Below, piece by piece: positions 56,788-64,000 of a DNA stretch of 64,000 nucleotides. Made by a program: the position numbers and the translations under genes. Numbering within the stretch: the stretch's first letter is position 1; each line of letters begins with the position of its first letter. Source of the DNA: Cellulosilyticum lentocellum DSM 5427 (GTDB lineage Bacteria; Bacillota; Clostridia; Lachnospirales; Cellulosilyticaceae); assembly GCF_000178835.2 (NCBI RefSeq), contig NC_015275.1, positions 3,245,001 to 3,309,000 on the forward strand, written 5' to 3'. The notes beneath the pieces are model-generated. The model saw only the letters and a list, made by a program, of their open reading frames with translations, was not told the DNA's origin and did no database searches.

Positions 56788-58872
56788 GTGAATTCATTAA
56801 AACACAAAATTATGTCAATGACCTTGCTCATCACATTGTTTACAGCCATTATTATTGGGGGGCTTAGTATTAGTACTACTACTGATATTACTAATACAGA
56901 GGCTAGGAAGTCTATGCAACTTACTAGTCAGCTTAAAAGTACACAACTCAATAGCATCATCTCACGCATTGAGCAATCTGTTGATACGCTTGCACTTACT
57001 ACAGTTAATAATATTTCAGATACAAAAGCTTTTCAGCAAAATTCGACTTATGTCAAAGAGTATACCGACTCTATGGAAAGAACTATTTTAGATTTCGCCA
57101 ATAACACCCAAGGTGCACTTTCTGTTTACCTACGTTATAACCCAGAATTTACTGAACCTACTTCGGGTTTGTTTCTAGTTCGTTCTGATGTTAATAGCCA
57201 ATTTGAGAAGGTAACACCAACTGACTTTAGCACCTACGAACCTACTGATACTGCCCATGTTGGCTGGTACTATACGCCTGTTCAAAATAAAGCTGCTACT
57301 TGGTTAGATCCTTATATGAACGCTAATATTAATGTTTATATGGTTTCTTATGTAGTACCTATTTTTAAAGATGGTGTTTCTATTGGTGTGGTAGGTATGG
57401 ATATTGACTTTAATACATTCCAGAATATCATTAATGATCTTCAACTTTATGATACAGGTTATGCTTTTCTAACTAATGCAGAAAACACCATTCTCTCGCA
57501 CAAAAATCTGCCTATGGGTACAAGTCTAAATGATGAACGCTTTGGCAACCTAAATGCCATCTTAAATGATACATCATGTCAAAATACCTCTATACAATAT
57601 AACTATAATAATCAAACTAAAGATCTATGCTATTCTATTCTAGGAAATGGCATGAAATTAGCTTTAACTGCACCTGTAAAGGAAATTTATTCAAATTCTC
57701 TTTCTCTTGGCCTAAAAATTATAAGTGCTGCAGCAATTGCCCTATTATTAGCTCTCTTGCTCAGTATTATTTTTAGCAGAAGGCTTATTAAACCTATTAC
57801 TATGCTTACTGATATTATTGAAAAGACTTCACAATTTAACTTTAGACATACCACCAATACTAAGCAGCTTTATGCCTTGAAAGATGAAACAGGAACAATG
57901 GCACGTGCTGTACATACCATGCGTCAATCACTTAGAACAATTGTTGGTAATATTGATCAAGTGAGTGAAACGATTAACCATAATGTGTCTTCTCTTTGCT
58001 CAGTTACAGAAAATATGAATGCCATGTGTATGGATAACTCTGCTACTACCCAACAGTTAGCTGCTGGTATGGAGGAAACCTCTGCTACTACAGATCATAT
58101 CAGTGAAAGCATCGCCTACATTAATACAAGTACAGCTCAAATTAGTACACTTTCTGCTAATGGAAATGTATTAGCAACTCAAGTAATGGAGCGTGCCAAT
58201 ACACTTTATGATAAAACAGCCTTAGCACGAGAGCAAACACAAAATGTTTACATGACAGTTAAAGATAAAACAAACCTAGCAATGGAAAATGCAAAAGCAG
58301 TAGACAAAATCAATGCACTTACTAACGTTATTAATAATATTGCTTCTCAAACAAGTTTACTTGCCCTTAATGCTTCCATTGAGGCTGCTCGCGCTGGTGA
58401 TGCTGGTAAAGGTTTTGCTATCGTAGCTTCTGAGATTGCAACTTTAGCTACACAAAGCACACAAACTGTTAAAGATATTAATGCCATTATCCAAGAAGTT
58501 CATAACGCTGTATCTCATATGTCTGCCTGCTTAGTAGATACTAGTCATTTCTTAGAGAACGTCGTATTAACAGATTATGATAACTTTATGGATGTAGGTA
58601 AACAGTATGCAGATGATGCTCATAACTTTCAAGATAATATGTCTCATATCTATAATGCGATTAACGCCTTAGCCCAGACTACAGCACAAATTAATGATGC
58701 CATTCAAGGTATTAATGGCACCATTGCAGAATCAAGTTCTGGTGTTATGAATATTGCAGAAAAAACTGGTGATATGGTAAAAGCAACTACCCAAACACAG
58801 CAACTTGCTAATACCAATAAGGATTGTATTACTGAGCTTGAAAAGATTGTTAAATCTTTTACCCTTAAGTAA
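56788..58872 (+). CDS. methyl-accepting chemotaxis protein
   Basis: A 694-residue chemoreceptor. TM1 at about 10-30, an extracellular dCache-type sensor at 35-305 (ADIN-like [20 protein letters not shown] near 190), TM2 at about 310-332, HAMP at 335-385, and a signalling domain whose tip reads [20 protein letters not shown] near 525. It starts at GTG with GGGGGAA before it. An MCP with a Cache domain usually senses small molecules such as amino acids or carboxylates. The ligand is not deducible. Confidence 0.93.
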   Translation: MNSLKHKIMSMTLLITLFTAIIIGGLSISTTTDITNTEARKSMQLTSQLKSTQLNSIISRIEQSVDTLALTTVNNISDTKAFQQNSTYVKEYTDSMERTILDFANNTQGALSVYLRYNPEFTEPTSGLFLVRSDVNSQFEKVTPTDFSTYEPTDTAHVGWYYTPVQNKAATWLDPYMNANINVYMVSYVVPIFKDGVSIGVVGMDIDFNTFQNIINDLQLYDTGYAFLTNAENTILSHKNLPMGTSLNDERFGNLNAILNDTSCQNTSIQYNYNNQTKDLCYSILGNGMKLALTAPVKEIYSNSLSLGLKIISAAAIALLLALLLSIIFSRRLIKPITMLTDIIEKTSQFNFRHTTNTKQLYALKDETGTMARAVHTMRQSLRTIVGNIDQVSETINHNVSSLCSVTENMNAMCMDNSATTQQLAAGMEETSATTDHISESIAYINTSTAQISTLSANGNVLATQVMERANTLYDKTALAREQTQNVYMTVKDKTNLAMENAKAVDKINALTNVINNIASQTSLLALNASIEAARAGDAGKGFAIVASEIATLATQSTQTVKDINAIIQEVHNAVSHMSACLVDTSHFLENVVLTDYDNFMDVGKQYADDAHNFQDNMSHIYNAINALAQTTAQINDAIQGINGTIAESSSGVMNIAEKTGDMVKATTQTQQLANTNKDCITELEKIVKSFTLK

Positions 58873-58948
58873 CTATTTCTAGCTGGGGATTCTCCCCTTG
58901 CAAGCCTATGTAATAGCAAGATAGTTTCCTATTACATAAACAATAAAC

Positions 58949-58986
58949 GCGCTATAAAACTAAGATAATCTTTAGTTTTATAGCGC
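58949..58986 (+). terminator. terminator after the chemoreceptor
   Basis: GCGCTATAAAACTAA (58949-58963) pairs with TTAGTTTTATAGCGC (58972-58986), followed by TTTTCATTTT. Confidence 0.88.
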
Positions 58987-59010
58987 ATTTTCATTTTGAG
59001 TAGCTAACTT

Positions 59011-59145
59011 GTGAATTTTTTTGATGGATTTTAGACCACGTGTTTGAGTCGTTAGCCGAGCTTGTGGGCGTTCATCAAAAAAATGAACTTAGTGCCTGCG
59101 AAAATACGGAGCGGAACACTGAAGGATAGCCGCCCCATCTCATTT
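59011..59145. repeat. truncated copy of the hairpin repeat element
   Basis: Shares with 43342-43556 the stretches TTCATCAAAAAAATGA, CTTAGTGCCTGCGAAAAT and CGGAGCGGAAC, the TTTTTTTGATGG arm and the TGTTTGAG.CG loop. The left outer arm is missing and bases have changed. Same orientation as the full copy. Confidence 0.8.
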
Positions 59146-59190
59146 CCTTCTCAAACGCTTATTACTCTCTGTATTACTATTCCAAATAGA

Positions 59191-59229
59191 AAAAGAGCAT
59201 TGTACTTTAATCCTGTACAATACTCTTTT
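59191..59229 (-). terminator. terminator of the fatty-acid operon
   Basis: AAAAGAGCATTGTAC pairs with GTACAATACTCTTTT with one mismatch, followed on the minus strand by a T-rich stretch, 6 bases after the accA stop. Confidence 0.88.
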
Positions 59230-59234
59230 GACCA

Positions 59235-60179
59235 TTACTGCGTAATAACTCCAAATCTCCTAAACCTCTCATATCGGCTACTTAGCCTCTCTTCTTCACC
59301 TTGCTTTTTAAGTTCTGTGAGCTGCGTCATTAAATACTGCTTAAGTGCATCTGCAGCCGCTACGGGATCTAGATTGGCACCTCCCACTGGCTCTAAAATG
59401 ATGTCATCAATAATGCCATAATTTAAAAGCTCTGGTGCTGTAATCTTCATTTTTTCTGCGGCTTCTTTGGCTCTCGAAGCATCTTTCCAAAGAATACTTG
59501 CAAAGCCTTCTGGTGATAAAATCGAATAAATCGTATTTTCTTGCATAAAGACTTTATCAGCTACAGCTAAAGCCAGTGCCCCACCACTTCCGCCTTCGCC
59601 TATAATACCTGCAATAACAGGTACCTTTAATCTAGCCATTTCCATAAGATTTCTGGCAATAGCTTCACCTTGGCCTCTTTCCTCAGCTCCAAGTCCACAG
59701 TAGGCACCTGGTGTATCAATTAAACAAACAACTGGCCGATTAAACTTCTCAGCTTGTTTCATGAGCCTAAGTGCTTTTCTATAGCCTTCTGGATGAGGCA
59801 TTCCAAAGTTTCTTGCCATATTTTCTTTAGAGGTATTGCCTTTGCCTTGAACAATCAAGGTCACAGTGTGCTCACCAATTTTTCCAATCCCACCTATAAT
59901 AGCAGGATCATCTCTAAAGCTTCGATCACCATGACACTCTATAAAATCTGTAGTGATCATTTCTATATAAAAGTTACCTCTAGGTCTATCTAATTTCCTA
60001 GCTGATACTACTTTATCCCATGCTTTTTCTTCTGCTGGAAGCTTTTTGCGAAGTTTAGTAGCCAGCTTTTCAAGCCTTGCCATTTCGTCAATTATATCTG
60101 GGGTTTGCTCTAAAGTCTTCAGGTGTGTGATAGCACCCTCAATAGCTTCTAAGCGAATCACTATATCTTCCACTTTCAC
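59235..60179 (-). CDS. accA: acetyl-CoA carboxylase carboxyltransferase alpha subunit
   Basis: A 314-residue subunit that, with AccD, moves the carboxyl group from biotin to acetyl-CoA to form malonyl-CoA. Typical stretches are [20 protein letters not shown] near 75, [20 protein letters not shown] near 153, and [19 protein letters not shown] near 190. It starts at GTG overlapping the accD stop by 4 bases. Last gene of the operon. Confidence 0.96.
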   Translation of the reverse strand: MKVEDIVIRLEAIEGAITHLKTLEQTPDIIDEMARLEKLATKLRKKLPAEEKAWDKVVSARKLDRPRGNFYIEMITTDFIECHGDRSFRDDPAIIGGIGKIGEHTVTLIVQGKGNTSKENMARNFGMPHPEGYRKALRLMKQAEKFNRPVVCLIDTPGAYCGLGAEERGQGEAIARNLMEMARLKVPVIAGIIGEGGSGGALALAVADKVFMQENTIYSILSPEGFASILWKDASRAKEAAEKMKITAPELLNYGIIDDIILEPVGGANLDPVAAADALKQYLMTQLTELKKQGEEERLSSRYERFRRFGVITQ

Positions 60180-61033
60180 CCCTCCTTGCTATGCAATCTT
60201 AGGAGTTTTCCTAAAGTTGCTTTTAATTCTGTTCGTTCTACAATGCTATCAATTTGACCATGTTCTAAAAGAAATTCACTACGCTGAAAGCCTTCAGGAA
60301 GCTTTTGATTAATGGTTTGTTCAATTACTCGAGGTCCTGCAAAGCCAATAAGTGCTCCTGGCTCTGCTAAAATAATGTCACCTAAGGTGGCAAAGCTGGC
60401 TGTTACACCGCCAGTAGTTGGGTCAGTTAAAATACTAATATATAAAAGTCCATTGTCATCATGTTTTGCTAGTGCTGCACTTGTTTTAGCCATTTGCATA
60501 AGCGAAAAAATACCTTCTTGCATTCTAGCGCCACCTGATGCTGTAAAAATAATAATAGGTAAATGATTTTGGGTAGCATACTCAATGGCTCTAGTAATTT
60601 TCTCACCTACCACCGAACCCATACTTCCCATCATAAAACTTGAATCCATAATTGCAATAATCGTTTTTTGACCCTCTATTTCTGCTTCACCTGTAATAAC
60701 GGCTTCATTTTGACCTGTTTTTTCTTGATAAGCTGTTAGCTTTTCTTCATAGCCTGGAAAATCTAAGGGATTACTACTAGTCATGTTAGTATCAAACTCA
60801 TTAAAGCTTCCTTTATCCACAACCAAGCTGATTCTTGCCCTTGCTGATAGGGGATAATAGTAACCACACTGTGGACAAACGCCTAGGTGGCTTTTTAAAT
60901 CAGCACGGTAAATGCTTTTTTTACATTTAGGACACTGAATATACATACCTTCTGGTACACTTGACTTTTTAGCTTTCTCGCCTATTGCCATAGCATACTT
61001 TGTTTTCTTTTTTATAAAACCATTAAGCTTCAT
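60176..61033 (-). CDS. accD: acetyl-CoA carboxylase carboxyltransferase beta subunit
   Basis: A 285-residue subunit. The N-terminal zinc ribbon (QCPKC near 33 and CPQCGYYY near 53) and the crotonase core ([20 protein letters not shown] near 160; [17 protein letters not shown] near 205) are intact. It overlaps accC by 11 bases at its start and accA by 4 at its end, ensuring equal production of alpha and beta chains. Confidence 0.96.
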   Translation of the reverse strand: MKLNGFIKKKTKYAMAIGEKAKKSSVPEGMYIQCPKCKKSIYRADLKSHLGVCPQCGYYYPLSARARISLVVDKGSFNEFDTNMTSSNPLDFPGYEEKLTAYQEKTGQNEAVITGEAEIEGQKTIIAIMDSSFMMGSMGSVVGEKITRAIEYATQNHLPIIIFTASGGARMQEGIFSLMQMAKTSAALAKHDDNGLLYISILTDPTTGGVTASFATLGDIILAEPGALIGFAGPRVIEQTINQKLPEGFQRSEFLLEHGQIDSIVERTELKATLGKLLRLHSKEG

Positions 61034-62393
61034 CTACCACTCCTCCTAAAATTGTTTCTAGGTTGCGTTCGATAAATGAGGTATCAAATTTACCTTCTAC
61101 GAAAGCTGCTTCATTTAAAAGTTGATATTGGAAGAACACATTGGTTTCTATGCCTTCAATCACTATTTCTCCTAAAGCTCTTTTCATAATAGCAATTGCT
61201 TCTTCTCTGGTATCACCAAATGTAATGACTTTGGCAAGCATTGAATCATAGGTTGGTGGTACCTTATAGCTTTCATAAAGTGCAGATTCAATGCGAACAC
61301 CTCTACCGCCTGGAAGATAAAGTTCTTCTATAGTTCCAGCACAAGGCTTAAAGTTGAGTAATGGATTTTCTGCATTAATACGGCACTCAATAGCATGCCC
61401 TTTAATATGAATGTCTTTTTGCTTGACAGCAAGGGGCTCTTTAGCTGCTATCTTAATTTGGGCCTTGATTAAATCTATGCCTGTCACTATTTCTGTAATA
61501 GGGTGTTCTACTTGAATACGGGTATTCATTTCAATAAAGTAAAACTCACCACTGGCATCTACTATAAACTCTATCGTTCCTGCATTTTGGTAGTTAACAG
61601 CCTTAGCAGCAGTAACAGCAATTTCACCCATACGCTTTCTCATATCATTATTTAAGAAAGGTGAAGGTGCTTCCTCCATGACTTTTTGATGACGACGTTG
61701 GAGTGAACAGTCTCTTTCTCCTAAATGCACTACATTACCATAAGCATCACTTAAAATCTGAAATTCGATATGACGTGGATTTTGAATATACTTTTCAAGG
61801 TACATACTGCCATCACCAAAAGCATTTTCTGCTTCACTACTAGCAGATAAAAAAGCTTTTTCAAACTCTTCCTTCTTCCACACAATACGCATGCCACGGC
61901 CACCACCACCAGCAGCTGCTTTTAAAATGACAGGATAACCAATACGATCTGCAAGGCACATAGCTTCTTCTAAGTCGTCAATTTTACCTTCTGAACCTGG
62001 GACAACTGGTACACCTGCAGCAATCATCATTTCTCTTGCTTTGGCTTTATCTCCCATGAGGCGAATCATCTCACCTGTAGGTCCAATAAAGGTAATCCCA
62101 CACTTCTCACAGATTTCTGCAAACTTAGCATTCTCTGATAAAAATCCAAAGCCCGGATGAAGTGCATCACAACCTGTTAAAACGGCTGCACTAATAATGT
62201 TTTCTATATTAAGGTAACTATTCTTAGGAAGAGGACTTCCTATACATACTGCTTCATCTGCTAGTTGTACATGGAGTGCTTCTTCATCAGCTGTTGAGTA
62301 CACCGCTACAGTTGCAATACCCATTTCTTTACACGCCCTAATAATACGAACAGCAATTTCTCCTCTATTAGCAACAAGTACTTTTTCTATCAT
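61023..62393 (-). CDS. accC: acetyl-CoA carboxylase biotin carboxylase subunit
   Basis: A 456-residue ATP-grasp enzyme that carboxylates biotin on AccB. It has [20 protein letters not shown] at 4-23, the glycine-rich loop [12 protein letters not shown] near 159, and the catalytic [16 protein letters not shown] near 287. Length normal. A long GGAGGTGAAGGAGG site precedes the ATG. It lies 16 bases after fabZ. Confidence 0.97.
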   Translation of the reverse strand: MIEKVLVANRGEIAVRIIRACKEMGIATVAVYSTADEEALHVQLADEAVCIGSPLPKNSYLNIENIISAAVLTGCDALHPGFGFLSENAKFAEICEKCGITFIGPTGEMIRLMGDKAKAREMMIAAGVPVVPGSEGKIDDLEEAMCLADRIGYPVILKAAAGGGGRGMRIVWKKEEFEKAFLSASSEAENAFGDGSMYLEKYIQNPRHIEFQILSDAYGNVVHLGERDCSLQRRHQKVMEEAPSPFLNNDMRKRMGEIAVTAAKAVNYQNAGTIEFIVDASGEFYFIEMNTRIQVEHPITEIVTGIDLIKAQIKIAAKEPLAVKQKDIHIKGHAIECRINAENPLLNFKPCAGTIEELYLPGGRGVRIESALYESYKVPPTYDSMLAKVITFGDTREEAIAIMKRALGEIVIEGIETNVFFQYQLLNEAAFVEGKFDTSFIERNLETILGGVVDEA

Positions 62394-62409
62394 CCTCCTT
62401 CACCTCCTA

Positions 62410-62832
62410 TTAGCCGATAGCAAAAATAAGTTCTGCTTCACATACCTTTTTACCTTCTACACTAGCAACTGCCTTACCTACACCCATAGGGCCTTTTTGC
62501 TTAATAATGGCGCACTCTAGCTTTAAGGTATCACCTGGTACTACTTTACCTCTAAATTTAGCATCTTTAATCCCACCAAAGTAAGCAATCTTACCTTTAA
62601 AGGCTTCCTGTGACAAAAGTGCAATAGCACCTACTTGAGCTAGTGCTTCTACTATTAAAACGCCTGGCATAACAGGCTCCTGTGGAAAATGTCCTTGAAA
62701 AAAAGGTTCATTAATGGTTACATTTTTATAGCCTACAGCTGCCCCGCCATCTTCCAGTAATTCTGCTTTATCAACCAGTAAAAAAGGATATCTATGGGGA
62801 ATAATCTCCATAATCTGCTTTGTATTTAACAT
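62410..62832 (-). CDS. fabZ: 3-hydroxyacyl-ACP dehydratase FabZ
   Basis: A 140-residue hotdog-fold enzyme that removes water from 3-hydroxyacyl-ACP. [14 protein letters not shown] at 11-24, the catalytic His in [20 protein letters not shown] near 46-65 and the Glu in the same stretch are intact. GGAG precedes the ATG. It lies between accB and accC, a common clostridial order. Confidence 0.97.
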   Translation of the reverse strand: MLNTKQIMEIIPHRYPFLLVDKAELLEDGGAAVGYKNVTINEPFFQGHFPQEPVMPGVLIVEALAQVGAIALLSQEAFKGKIAYFGGIKDAKFRGKVVPGDTLKLECAIIKQKGPMGVGKAVASVEGKKVCEAELIFAIG

Positions 62833-62846
62833 GGTTTACTCCTTCT

Positions 62847-63308
62847 CTATTTTAAAATAAAGAGAGGCTGGCCAAATTCCACCATAGACTCATTAGCTGC
62901 TAAAATCTCTACTACTTCGCCTTCTATCTCTGCCTCTACTTCATTCATTAGTTTCATAGCTTCAATCACACATACCACATCGCCCTTTTTCACTTTAGAA
63001 CCAACTTCTACAAAAGGCTTTGCTTTAGGACTGCTAGCTGCATAGAAAGTTCCTACCATAGGTGATGTAATGGCCTTTGCTGGTACTTCTGCCGCAGGTG
63101 TCATCTTTGGTTCACTCATAACAACATCATTATTGTAAGCAGGACTTTGCACACTTGGTGCTAGGGGTGCTGTTTCTGTCATGACTGTTTGATAAATGGT
63201 TTGTTCTTTGCCTAGCTTTAGCTCAAAATCTTCGCATTTAAGAGAAAGCTTGGTAAGCTCTGCTTCACTAAAAGCTTTAATAAGTTCTTTTATTGTTTCG
63301 ATTTCCAT
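62847..63308 (-). CDS. accB: biotin carboxyl carrier protein of acetyl-CoA carboxylase
   Basis: A 153-residue carrier. N-terminal helix, Ala/Pro-rich linker (about 48-80), and C-terminal biotinyl domain with the biotin-acceptor Lys in VIEAMKLMNEVEAE near 117. Length typical. GGGAGG precedes the ATG. It begins directly at the fabF stop. Confidence 0.97.
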   Translation of the reverse strand: MEIETIKELIKAFSEAELTKLSLKCEDFELKLGKEQTIYQTVMTETAPLAPSVQSPAYNNDVVMSEPKMTPAAEVPAKAITSPMVGTFYAASSPKAKPFVEVGSKVKKGDVVCVIEAMKLMNEVEAEIEGEVVEILAANESMVEFGQPLFILK

Positions 63309-63998
63309 TTAAGCTTCCTCCCATTTCTTAAAGATTAAAGTGGCATTATGGCCACCAAAACCAAGAGAATTACTCATGGCATATTGGACTTTTTCATCTC
63401 TTCCCTCACCTGGCACATAATCAAGTGGGCAAGCTTCATCTCTCACCTGATAGTTAGCTGTCGGTGGGATAAAGTCTTCTTCTACTGCCTTAGCAATGGC
63501 AATGGCTTCAATGGCACCAGCTGCACCTAGGAGATGGCCTGTCATTGATTTAGTAGAGCTAACAGCTACTTTAGTAGCTTCACCAAATACACTTTGAATT
63601 GCCATAGTTTCATAAAGGTCATTGTACTGTGTACTTGTACCATGAGCATTAATATAATTCACAGCTTCTGAAGCAATACCTGCTTCTCTTAAAGCTTCTT
63701 CCATAGCCCTAGCCGCACCTACCCCTCCTGGAGCTGGTGTCGTAATATGATGTGCATCACCTGTTGCACCATAGCCAACCACTTCTGCTATAATAGAAGC
63801 GCCTCTTTTCTTTGCATGCTCTAAAGTTTCCATGACTAGTACACCTGCGCCTTCACCCATAACAAAACCACTACGTTCTTTATCAAAAGGAATAGATGCT
63901 CTCATAGGATCTTCACTCGTCGTTAATGCTGTTAAAGCATTAAACCCAGCAATCCCTAAAGGCGTAATACAAGCTTCACTGCCGCCTGCTAGCATCAC
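63309..63998 (-). CDS. fabF: beta-ketoacyl-ACP synthase II, C-terminal part
   Basis: The gene runs off the right edge, so only the last 229 or so residues are present. Catalytic His residues are in [16 protein letters not shown] and [18 protein letters not shown], and the glycine-rich [16 protein letters not shown] closes the enzyme. The active-site Cys should lie beyond the edge. It elongates acyl chains by condensing malonyl-ACP. It is the first visible gene of the operon fabF-accB-fabZ-accC-accD-accA. Confidence 0.95.
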   Translation of the reverse strand: MMLAGGSEACITPLGIAGFNALTALTTSEDPMRASIPFDKERSGFVMGEGAGVLVMETLEHAKKRGASIIAEVVGYGATGDAHHITTPAPGGVGAARAMEEALREAGIASEAVNYINAHGTSTQYNDLYETMAIQSVFGEATKVAVSSTKSMTGHLLGAAGAIEAIAIAKAVEEDFIPPTANYQVRDEACPLDYVPGEGRDEKVQYAMSNSLGFGGHNATLIFKKWEEA

Positions 63999-64000
63999 CT

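Overview
The window is low-GC, Gram-positive DNA from an endospore-forming, flagellated or once-flagellated anaerobe of the class Clostridia, most likely a Lachnospirales-type genome. The genus (a Cellulosilyticum-like organism comes to mind) is a guess. Reasons: AT-rich codon use, strong AGGAGG-type ribosome binding sites, class III fructose-bisphosphatase, Rex, spore photoproduct lyase, a gerS-alr pair, EndoA/MazF, RecD2, flagellin lysine methylase and a fabF-accB-fabZ-accC-accD-accA cluster. Many intergenic regions carry clean Rho-independent hairpins.

Layout. 0-7.3 kb: a membrane-anchored unknown protein, a two-P-loop ATPase, a tiny zinc ribbon, fbp, ispF, a HAD phosphatase and a YjfB-like small protein. 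7.5-12.3 kb: a stable-RNA region on the minus strand. A complete 23S rRNA gene with its own tandem promoters has neither a 16S nor a 5S gene beside it. It is followed by tRNA-Asn-Trp-Val-Met, and after a terminator and one plus-strand gene comes a second, duplicated cluster Asn-Trp-Asp-Val-Met. 12.3-24.2 kb: housekeeping genes (Nudix hydrolase, AbgT-type transporter, ferredoxin, effector-binding protein, radA, clpC, AEC transporter) and a degenerate YgjP-type peptidase that has lost HExxH. 24.5-30 kb: one operon of acpS, nnrDE, a CBS protein, gerS-like lipoprotein, alr, mazE and mazF. 30.4-33.7 kb: a PfkB sugar kinase and recD2.

33.7-43.6 kb is an accessory region. It holds a probable large structured non-coding RNA whose terminator hairpin was split by an IS4-family element (12-bp target duplication inside the hairpin loop), a frameshifted gene, a serine-recombinase pseudogene that ends in a perfect 8-bp repeat array, and a four-gene operon with its own promoter. 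That operon encodes a TIGR04141/DUF6119-type protein, a thymidylate-kinase-like protein, a radical SAM protein and an Fe-S uracil-DNA-glycosylase-family protein. It is my main candidate for an undescribed nucleotide- or DNA-directed system (defence or base modification). A long hairpin repeat (one full copy here, one truncated copy near 59 kb) closes the region.

43.8-59 kb: rex, an ABC-F protein, a lipoprotein, splB, a YafY/WYL regulator plus a decayed fragment of a paralogue, a CoA-disulfide-reductase-like flavoprotein, pepA, a cupin, a solitary tail-collar domain, fliB and a chemoreceptor. 59.2-64 kb: the type II fatty-acid initiation/elongation operon (fabF partial, accB, fabZ, accC, accD, accA), making malonyl-CoA and processing the acyl chain. 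AcpS at 29 kb activates the acyl carrier protein that this pathway uses.
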